DNA from: Thiohalocapsa sp.
GTDB lineage: Bacteria; Pseudomonadota; Gammaproteobacteria; Chromatiales; Chromatiaceae
Reading direction: 5' to 3'
DNA length: 15,869 nucleotides
NCBI RefSeq assembly: GCF_019695415.1
Contig: NZ_JAIFKJ010000337.1
Span: 1-15,869 of the forward strand
The position numbers and the translations under genes are program-made. The notes below the pieces were generated by a model. It saw only the letters and a program-made list of their open reading frames with translations, made no database searches and had not been told where the DNA came from. Shown here piece by piece: positions 8,452 through 13,463 of the stretch. The stretch's first letter is position 1; the number at the start of each line of letters is the position of its first letter.

Positions 8452-9905
8452 TGACGCAGCCGGCAGAGCTTCGCCGCTGGTTCCTGCGCGACATCCTGCC
8501 GCGGATCCTGCCGTTCTCGGACGCCGCCACCACGGAGCTGCCGCTGCCTCGGCTCTTGCGCCTGGCCCTGTTCCAAGGCTCCGTTGGCATGACCATGGTG
8601 CTGCTCTACGGCACGCTGAACCGGGTCATGGTGGTGGAGATGGCGGTGCCGGCCTGGCTGGTGTCGCTGATGGTGGCGCTGCCGGTGCTGTTCGCGCCGC
8701 TGCGGGCGCTCATTGGCTTCCGCTCGGACGTACACCGCTCGGCCTTCGGCCTGCGTCGCGTGCCCTATATCTGGTTCGGCAGCCTGATGCAGTTCGGCGG
8801 GCTCGCCATCATGCCCTTCGCGCTGCTGCTGCTTGCCGAGGGCGGCAATGTACATCCCATCGTCGGCCAACTGGGCGCTGCGGTGGCCTTCCTGCTCGCG
8901 GGCGCCGGCCTGCACACCACGCAGACCGCGGGCCTCGCGCTGGCCACGGACATCGCGCCCAAGGCGAGCCGTCCCCGGGTGGTGGCACTGCTGTTCGTGG
9001 CCTTGCAGCTGAGTATGCTGGCTAGCGCCTTGCTCTTCGGACTCCTGCTCACGGACTTCAGTCAGCTGCGGCTGATCCAGGTCATACAGGGTGCCGCCGT
9101 CGCGGCCATCGTGCTGAATGTGGTGGCACTCTGGAAGCAGGAGGCCGTGAATCGGGAGCGTGCCGCGCAATGCCGGCGCGAGCGCGAGGCGGGCACACCG
9201 CTGCCGCCCTTCCGTGAGACCTGGCAGCGTTTCATCGAGGCCGGCCGCACCATGCGGCTGCTGGTAGCGCTGGGGCTCGGCACCGCGGGATTCACCATGC
9301 AAGAGATTCTGCTCGAGCCCTATGGTGCCGAGGTGCTGGGACTGACCGTCGCCGAGACCACGCGGCTCACCGCCATCTGGGCTTTCGGCACGCTGGTGGC
9401 CTTCGGGCTTGCGGCGAGATCGCTCACGCGCGGCATGGATACTTACCGGCTCTCGGCGATGGGGGTACTGATCGGCATCGTCGCATTCACCGCCGTGGTC
9501 TTCTCCGATCCGCTCAACTCGCCATGGCTGTTCCGAGCGGGCGCGCTCCTCATTGGTTTCGGCGGCGGCCTCTTCGCCGTCGGCACGCTGACGGCGGCCA
9601 TGAACATGGCCGGCGACGGCACGCACAGCGGTCTTGCCCTCGGCGCCTGGGGTGCCGTGCAGGCCACTGCCTACGGAGTCGGCATCGCCTTCGGCGGCGC
9701 GGTGCGCGACATCATCGGGATGTTCGCCGCCGAAGGGGTTTTCGGGCCCGTGCTCATGGGCCCGTCCGTGGGCTACGCCGTGGTCTACCACCTGGAGATC
9801 CTTTTACTGTTCGCTACCTTGATCGCAATCGGGCCGCTGGTGACCCACGGCGGCGGCAATGGTGCGCGGTCTTCCACGCGGTTCGGCATCCCCGAGCTGC
9901 CCTAG
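8448..9905 (+). CDS. lhaA: LhaA, PucC-family light-harvesting 1 assembly membrane protein
   Basis: This is a 485-aa polytopic membrane protein of the PucC/LhaA branch of the major facilitator superfamily, with about 12 predicted hydrophobic helices. LhaA is required for efficient LH1 assembly around the reaction centre and is thought to handle bacteriochlorophyll or LH1 polypeptides in the membrane. The motifs IGFRSDVHRSAFGLRRVPYIWFGS and LATDIAPKASRPRVVALL are characteristic. A charged cytoplasmic loop (~223-255) separates the two halves. The location between bchM and puhA is the standard lhaA position and favours LhaA over PucC. The ATG at 8448 overlaps the bchM stop, with GGAG at 8433-8436 upstream; the next codon is also ATG, so either may be used. 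Confidence 0.93.
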   Translation: MMTQPAELRRWFLRDILPRILPFSDAATTELPLPRLLRLALFQGSVGMTMVLLYGTLNRVMVVEMAVPAWLVSLMVALPVLFAPLRALIGFRSDVHRSAFGLRRVPYIWFGSLMQFGGLAIMPFALLLLAEGGNVHPIVGQLGAAVAFLLAGAGLHTTQTAGLALATDIAPKASRPRVVALLFVALQLSMLASALLFGLLLTDFSQLRLIQVIQGAAVAAIVLNVVALWKQEAVNRERAAQCRREREAGTPLPPFRETWQRFIEAGRTMRLLVALGLGTAGFTMQEILLEPYGAEVLGLTVAETTRLTAIWAFGTLVAFGLAARSLTRGMDTYRLSAMGVLIGIVAFTAVVFSDPLNSPWLFRAGALLIGFGGGLFAVGTLTAAMNMAGDGTHSGLALGAWGAVQATAYGVGIAFGGAVRDIIGMFAAEGVFGPVLMGPSVGYAVVYHLEILLLFATLIAIGPLVTHGGGNGARSSTRFGIPELP

Positions 9906-9917
9906 TCATCCGGCCAA

Positions 9918-9924
9918 TGGAGGT
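9918..9924 (+). promoter_or_regulatory. Strong ribosome binding site of puhA
   Basis: TGGAGGT lies in the 24-nt gap between lhaA and puhA, 5 nt before the ATG at 9930. It is the clearest Shine-Dalgarno sequence in the window. This fits the need for a structural reaction-centre subunit to be made in larger amounts than the assembly factors and enzymes around it. Confidence 0.75.
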
Positions 9925-9929
9925 ATCCA

Positions 9930-10700
9930 ATGCCTGTCGGTGCCATTACCAACTACATCGATGTCGCACAGCTGGTGCTGTACGTCTTCTGGTTCTTCTT
10001 CTTCGCGCTGATCTTCTACATCCGCACGGAGGACAAGCGGGAGGGTTACCCGGTGCAATCCCAGCGCATGGGCCGCACCAAGATGATGGAAGGCTTCCCG
10101 CCATTGCCCAAGCCGAAGCAGTTCAAGATGCCGCACACCGGCACCATCGTCGAGAAGCCGAGCCCGGACCGGCCCGCCTACAAGCTGAATGCGAAGCCCA
10201 TTGCCGATTTCCCAGGGGCGCCGCTGACGCCCACGGGCAACCCGATGCTCGCCGGTGTCGGCCCCGGCTCCTACGCCGTGCGTGCCGAAGAGCCGGACTT
10301 GACCGATACGGGCGAGCCGCGTATCCGGCCGATGCGAGTCGCCAAGCACTTCAGCATCGCCAAGGGTGATCCGGACCCGCGCGGCTGGCCAGTCATCGGC
10401 TGCGACGGCCAGCAGGGTGGCATCTGTAAGGAGATCTGGGTGGACACAGCCGAGCCCTGTGTACGCTACTTCGAGATCGACGCCGGCGGCAAGCGGATGC
10501 TCGCCCCGACACCGCTGTGCAACGTCCGCGCAAAGAAGGGCGTCATTGAGGTCGACAGCATCACCGGCGCGCAGTTCAAGGATGCGCCCACGTTGAAGAG
10601 CTATGACCAGATCACGCTTGCGGAAGAAGACAAGGTTGTCGCTTACCTCGGCGCTGGTAAGCTGTACGCTACGCCGGACCGGGTGGAGCCCTATCTGTGA
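9930..10700 (+). CDS. puhA: Photosynthetic reaction centre H subunit (PuhA)
   Basis: PuhA is the H subunit of the type II reaction centre. It stabilises the L/M pair and lines the proton path to the secondary quinone QB. One transmembrane helix (~12-31, rich in Phe/Trp/Tyr) is followed by RTEDKREGYP and a cytoplasmic PRC-barrel domain (~145-250). Asp172, Glu175 and Arg179 in WVDTAEPCVRY match the QB-proximal Asp170/Glu173/Arg177 of Rhodobacter H. DQITLAEEDKVVAYLGAGKLYATP is the typical C-terminal block. Length is 256 aa, normal. It carries four cysteines in the cytoplasmic domain (158, 166, 177, 197); Cys158 aligns with a Rhodobacter cysteine and the others look unusual. The sequence resembles Ectothiorhodospira/Halorhodospira H subunits. 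Confidence 0.98.
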   Translation: MPVGAITNYIDVAQLVLYVFWFFFFALIFYIRTEDKREGYPVQSQRMGRTKMMEGFPPLPKPKQFKMPHTGTIVEKPSPDRPAYKLNAKPIADFPGAPLTPTGNPMLAGVGPGSYAVRAEEPDLTDTGEPRIRPMRVAKHFSIAKGDPDPRGWPVIGCDGQQGGICKEIWVDTAEPCVRYFEIDAGGKRMLAPTPLCNVRAKKGVIEVDSITGAQFKDAPTLKSYDQITLAEEDKVVAYLGAGKLYATPDRVEPYL

Positions 10701-11371
10701 GTGAGTTTGACTTAGAGCCGGTTCCCGGCTTGCCGGAGAATCTCCCGGAAGGGGAGCAGCTCCGGTGGCAGGGCGCGCCCCAATGGGGCGCGCTCGCCGT
10801 GCGGGCGTTCCACGCCCGCACGGTGGCCATCTACTTCGGATTGCTCATCGTCTTTCGCGTCGGCTATGTCATCGTCGCCGGTGAGCCCCTGAAGGTGGCC
10901 CTGCTGTCGGGGCTATGGCTGTTGCTGCTGTGCCTGATGGCGGTGGGCATCCTGGCGCTCATGGCCTGGGCGTTTGCGCGTTCCACCATCTACAGCATCA
11001 CGGATCGGCGCGTCGTGATCCGCTTCGGCGTAGCCCTGCCCATGGCCGTGAACATCCCATTCAAGGCCATCCAGAGCGCCGGCCTTAGGCGCTACGACGG
11101 CGGTGTCGGTGATATTCCCATGGTTCTGGGCGATGGCCATAGCGTCAACTTCCTGATTCTTTGGCCGAATGTGCGTCCGTGGCGGTTCTTCGACGCCCAG
11201 CCGATGCTGCGCTGTGTGCCGGATGTGGACCGGGTCGCCGATATCCTGGCGGAGGCCCTCCGGCAAGCCACGGCTGCGGAGCGGGATGGCGCTGGAGAGG
11301 ACGCCGCCGAGTCCCGCGACGCCGCCGGCGGCGCCCCGCAGCTCGGCACGGCACCGGCGACGGGCCGGTGA
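10697..11371 (+). CDS. puhB: PuhB, reaction centre assembly factor with PH-like domain
   Basis: PuhB is a membrane protein needed for efficient assembly of the reaction centre (with an indirect effect on LH1) in Rhodobacter. Two hydrophobic helices (~43-61 and ~68-94) are followed by a bacterial PH-like domain beginning STIYSITDRRVVIRFG (96-111) and running to ~185. The last ~35 residues are low-complexity Ala/Gly/Glu. The GTG at 10697 overlaps the puhA stop (GTGA), with GGAG at 10685-10688 upstream. Length is 224 aa, as expected. The position directly after puhA is standard, and coupling to puhA translation would keep assembly factor and subunit production together. Confidence 0.94.
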   Translation: MSEFDLEPVPGLPENLPEGEQLRWQGAPQWGALAVRAFHARTVAIYFGLLIVFRVGYVIVAGEPLKVALLSGLWLLLLCLMAVGILALMAWAFARSTIYSITDRRVVIRFGVALPMAVNIPFKAIQSAGLRRYDGGVGDIPMVLGDGHSVNFLILWPNVRPWRFFDAQPMLRCVPDVDRVADILAEALRQATAAERDGAGEDAAESRDAAGGAPQLGTAPATGR

Positions 11372-11387
11372 GTCGGATTCGCGCATC

Positions 11388-11846
11388 GTGAGTGATCCCT
11401 TCGAGGGCCGTCCCTTCCCCCGTGGTGTGCTCATTGGCGCCGCGCTGCTGATCGGTTTCGTGATTCTCGCCGCCGCCATGGTGCAGATCACCGGGTTCGG
11501 CGGCACCGAAACGCCGTTGCCGCCTGTGCTGGAGAGTCGTGAGCTCGTGTTCATCGATGACGGTGCCGGTACCACCACGGTGCGCATCGCCGGTGACGAT
11601 GGCAAGCTCGCGGAGCTGGAGTCTGGCGTGGACGGCTTCGTGCTGGGCGTGATGCGAGGTATGGTGCGCGAGCGCGAGGCCTATGATGCGGCTTTGGATG
11701 CGCCCTATCTGATTTCCCTGCGTGAGGGCGGTATCCTGTTGTTTGAGGATCCGCTCACGGGTCGGCAGATCGATCTCCGCGCTTTCGGCCCCACCAACAC
11801 CGCCGCCTTTGCGCGTCTGCTGCGCGCGGAGCCCAAGTCTCAGTGA
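11388..11846 (+). CDS. puhC: PuhC, photosynthetic complex assembly protein
   Basis: PuhC is a small single-span membrane protein that supports reaction centre/LH1/PufX-type complex organisation. The translation from GTG at 11388 begins MSDPFEGRPFPRG. One transmembrane helix follows (~14-31), then a periplasmic domain with the family motifs RELVFIDD, ESGVDGFVLGVMRGMVRERE and GRQIDLRAFGPTNTAAFARLL. Length is 152 aa, typical. The frame is open further upstream inside puhB, but no better start is seen there. The ribosome site is weak, so the GTG start is likely but not certain. The gap to puhB is 16 nt. Confidence 0.92.
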   Translation: MSDPFEGRPFPRGVLIGAALLIGFVILAAAMVQITGFGGTETPLPPVLESRELVFIDDGAGTTTVRIAGDDGKLAELESGVDGFVLGVMRGMVREREAYDAALDAPYLISLREGGILLFEDPLTGRQIDLRAFGPTNTAAFARLLRAEPKSQ

Positions 11847-11892
11847 TGGTTGCGCGCCGCGAGCCGCCGCGCCCGGGGGCCGCGTGCCCGTC

Positions 11893-12846
11893 ATGCTGAG
11901 CTACGCGCTCGCCATTGCCTACGCCCTGTTCCTTTGGTGGTTCAGCACCGGCGTCATCCTCTACCTGGACAAGCGTCCGGAGCGGACCTATCCGTGGAGC
12001 ATGGCGGGTGCGACCCTCGCCCTGCTTGCGGCCTTCGCTGTGCTGGTATGGAGCCGGGAGGTGGCCACAGTGGCCGGTGCCTATGCGGGCTTCACCGCTG
12101 GTGTCGTCATCTGGGGCTGGATGGAGATGAGCTACTTCATGGGCTTTATCACCGGGCCGCGTAAGGCGCCTTGCCCCGAGGACTGCCATGGCTGGCGGCG
12201 CTTCCGGCTCGCGCTTTCCACCAGCATCTACCACGAGCTGGCCATCGTCGCCGCCGCCGCACTCATGCTCTGGCTCACTTGGGGGGCTGCCAACGCGGTA
12301 GGGACATGGACCTATCTCATTCTCTGGCTCATGCGCTGGAGCGCCAAGCTCAATCTGTTCCTTGGGGTGCCGAACCTGAACGAGGACTGGCTGCCGGAGC
12401 GCATCCGCTTCCTGACCACGTACCTTGCGAAGCGGCCCATTAACCTGCTGTTCCCGGTGTCGGTCAGTGTGGCCACCGTCATCATGTGTCTGCTGGTGGA
12501 CACCGCGATTGAGCTGCCGCCGAGCGGCTTCGCTGGGGTCGCGCTGATCCTCGCAGCGACACTGTTGGCGCTCGCGATCCTGGAGCACTGGTTTCTGGTG
12601 CTGCCGCTCGCCGACGGTGCGCTTTGGCGCTGGGCCGTGGGCCCCGCGGCGCAAGAGGCGGAGGCTGCCGATCAACGCCCAGCAAGCGCGGCGGCGGGCG
12701 ACGGCCCGCCCGCCGAGACCGGCGGCCGGCAGCCCTTGCCGGCCACGCGCAGCGGCGGCGGCCCGATGCGCCGGTTGGCGGCGCATCCGCAGATGGCCAA
12801 GCCCGTATTGCCGCGGGCGGTACCGATCCCAGTGCGCTCGCGCTGA
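11893..12846 (+). CDS. puhE: PuhE, polytopic photosynthetic complex assembly protein (DUF3623-type)
   Basis: PuhE is an integral membrane protein of the puh cluster. It has about seven hydrophobic segments and has been linked in Rhodobacter to bacteriochlorophyll supply and reaction-centre/LH1 assembly. Characteristic stretches are LFLWWFSTGVILYLD (12-26), WGWMEMSYFMGFITGPR, FRLALSTSIYHELAIV, NLFLGVPNLNEDWLPERI and LEHWFLVLPLADGALWRWA. The ATG at 11893 gives the usual N-terminus; a GTG at 11884 is also in frame, and the ribosome site is poor for either. Homologues generally stop soon after LWRWA (~248), but this one continues for about 67 Ala/Pro/Gly/Arg-rich residues without hydrophobic segments. 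It follows puhC directly with a 46-nt gap; no acsF lies between them. Confidence 0.92.
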   Translation: MLSYALAIAYALFLWWFSTGVILYLDKRPERTYPWSMAGATLALLAAFAVLVWSREVATVAGAYAGFTAGVVIWGWMEMSYFMGFITGPRKAPCPEDCHGWRRFRLALSTSIYHELAIVAAAALMLWLTWGAANAVGTWTYLILWLMRWSAKLNLFLGVPNLNEDWLPERIRFLTTYLAKRPINLLFPVSVSVATVIMCLLVDTAIELPPSGFAGVALILAATLLALAILEHWFLVLPLADGALWRWAVGPAAQEAEAADQRPASAAAGDGPPAETGGRQPLPATRSGGGPMRRLAAHPQMAKPVLPRAVPIPVRSR

Positions 12847-12852
12847 GCTCAG
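12843..12852. repeat. Short perfect palindrome across the puhE stop codon
   Basis: CTGAGCTCAG is a 10-nt perfect palindrome containing the TGA stop of puhE. It is too short, and has no T-run after it, to call an intrinsic terminator. No other terminator is visible after puhE, so read-through into the next unit is possible. Confidence 0.35.
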
Positions 12853-12889
12853 CCTCAGGTGAAGGGCGCACGCGCGGTTCGCGGGCGGC

Positions 12890-12903
12890 TTGATGTGTAT
12901 CAA
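12890..12903 (+). promoter_or_regulatory. Perfect FNR/Anr/FnrL-type binding site
   Basis: The sequence TTGATGTGTATCAA is an exact match to the TTGAT-N4-ATCAA consensus of FNR-family oxygen regulators. FNR, Anr and FnrL are known to activate hemN and photosynthesis genes under low oxygen. The centre (12896.5) is 41.5 nt upstream of a hypothetical start at 12938, the class II activator position. The next plus-strand gene is the hemN-like gene 560 nt further on. No minus-strand gene lies nearby. Confidence 0.78.
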
Positions 12904-12925
12904 CGACGCCCCGGGACTCCTTGTC

Positions 12926-12931
12926 TAACTT
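12926..12931 (+). promoter_or_regulatory. Possible -10 element of the FNR-dependent promoter
   Basis: TAACTT keeps the most conserved -10 positions (T1, A2, T6 of TATAAT). It occupies -12 to -7 relative to a start at about 12938, exactly where an FNR box centred at -41.5 would place it. No good -35 hexamer is present, as expected for class II FNR promoters. The element overlaps TGT-N8-ACA (12922-12935), a small dyad that could bind a repressor; PpsR/CrtJ sites normally have N12, so I do not assign it. Confidence 0.45.
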
Positions 12932-13005
12932 TACAGGGCCGGTGCCGACACTGAGTCGGGACCACCGGCAGGCGTCCGCAACACCGCATCGGCTCTGCCG
13001 CTGCG

Positions 13006-13017
13006 TTGTCATGACAA
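13006..13017. repeat. Perfect 12-nt palindrome TTGTCATGACAA
   Basis: This AT-richer palindrome stands out in a GC-rich intergenic region, about 70 nt downstream of the predicted transcription start. It could be an operator for an unidentified dimeric regulator. It is too short to form a stable RNA hairpin, and I know no regulator with exactly this site. Confidence 0.4.
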
Positions 13018-13261
13018 AAGCAATGAGAAGCGGGCTCAGCGGCGCCGGGCTGACGCCACCGGCTGCGACGGCCGCCGCCCCGACGGTGGCTGGCCATCTG
13101 AGCACCGCATCGCTAGGGAAGCATACGACAGGATTCAGGCACCCGGCTTCATACTCCGGACAGTACCGCCCCATAGCCGTGCGACCCTAGGTCACGTGCA
13201 TACAGGTCGGTACGCGTTTGCCGCGGAGCCCGTCGGTGAGTCGTTCTTGGGTCCAGGGAGG

Positions 13262-13321
13262 TCCGGACTTCGCTGGGGGAGATGCTGCGCATTCGCCAGT
13301 TTTGGCAACGCGCAGTCCGGA
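13262..13321 (+). repeat. Inverted repeat with nested hairpin in hemN leader
   Basis: The outer arms TCCGGACT (13262-13269) and AGTCCGGA (13314-13321) are perfectly complementary. Inside lies a hairpin: GCGC (13287-13290) pairs with GCGC (13310-13313), TT with AA, and GCCA (13295-13298) with TGGC (13303-13306), around a 4-nt loop. An alternative fold pairs CTGCGC (13285-13290) with GCGCAG (13310-13315). No T-run follows, so it is not a classical terminator. The function is unknown. Confidence 0.45.
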
Positions 13322-13350
13322 GGCCGCCGATTCGGCTCTCCGGCTCCCTG

Positions 13351-13379
13351 CGTCTGCACCCGAGGGTCGGGTCCAGACG
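13351..13379 (+). repeat. Strong 13-nt inverted repeat (hairpin) upstream of hemN
   Basis: The left arm CGTCTGCACCCGA (13351-13363) and right arm TCGGGTCCAGACG (13367-13379) pair at 12 of 13 positions, with one C-C mismatch and a GGG loop. This is the best inverted repeat I found in the window. It lies outside any convincing coding sequence, 84 nt before the hemN ATG. A weaker stem (GCGGG 13380-13384 with CCCGC 13395-13399) follows immediately. There is no T-run. It could be a leader RNA element, a protein-binding DNA palindrome, or a Rho-type or stabilising hairpin. Confidence 0.6.
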
Positions 13380-13463
13380 GCGGGGCGCGTTGGTCCCGCA
13401 GGCGTGGTGCCGATGGGCTCGGCGCCGACGTTGTCACCCGGAAACCACAGAGGCCGCTCATCC

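Larger units (their letters stand above)
12847..13463 (+). other. 617-nt puhE-hemN intergenic region with promoter and structured leader
   Basis: No convincing protein gene was found. The open frames on both strands are Arg/Pro/Gly/Ser-rich translations with no family resemblance. The stretch carries a perfect FNR-type box (12890-12903) and a fitting -10 (12926-12931). Downstream are a 12-nt palindrome (13006-13017), a 7-nt inverted repeat (13055-13061 with 13084-13090), and a cluster of stronger inverted repeats at 13262-13399. A possible ribosome site for hemN, AGAGG, is at 13449-13453. If transcription starts near 12938, the leader is about 525 nt, unusually long, and could hold a regulatory RNA or an unrecognised short gene. 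Confidence 0.6.

Noticed and set aside
9819..9832. FNR-like sequence TTGATCGCAATCGG ~105 nt upstream of puhA
   Set aside because: Two of ten consensus positions fail, it lies in lhaA codons (Leu-Ile-Ala-Ile-Gly), and no good -10 is at the expected distance (GGCAAT at 9855-9860). It may be chance, though promoters inside lhaA are known in other species.
12922..12935. TGT-N8-ACA as a PpsR/CrtJ site
   Set aside because: The accepted spacing is N12 and no second site is nearby; it is recorded only as a dyad overlapping the -10.
12482..13174. Minus-strand open frame of 230 codons over the 3' part of puhE and the intergenic region
   Set aside because: Its composition is Arg/Pro/Ala/Ser-rich with no family resemblance, and more than half of it is antisense to puhE or its tail. 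The shorter intergenic frames on both strands (for example 12921-13190 plus and 13192-13521 minus) fail for the same reason.
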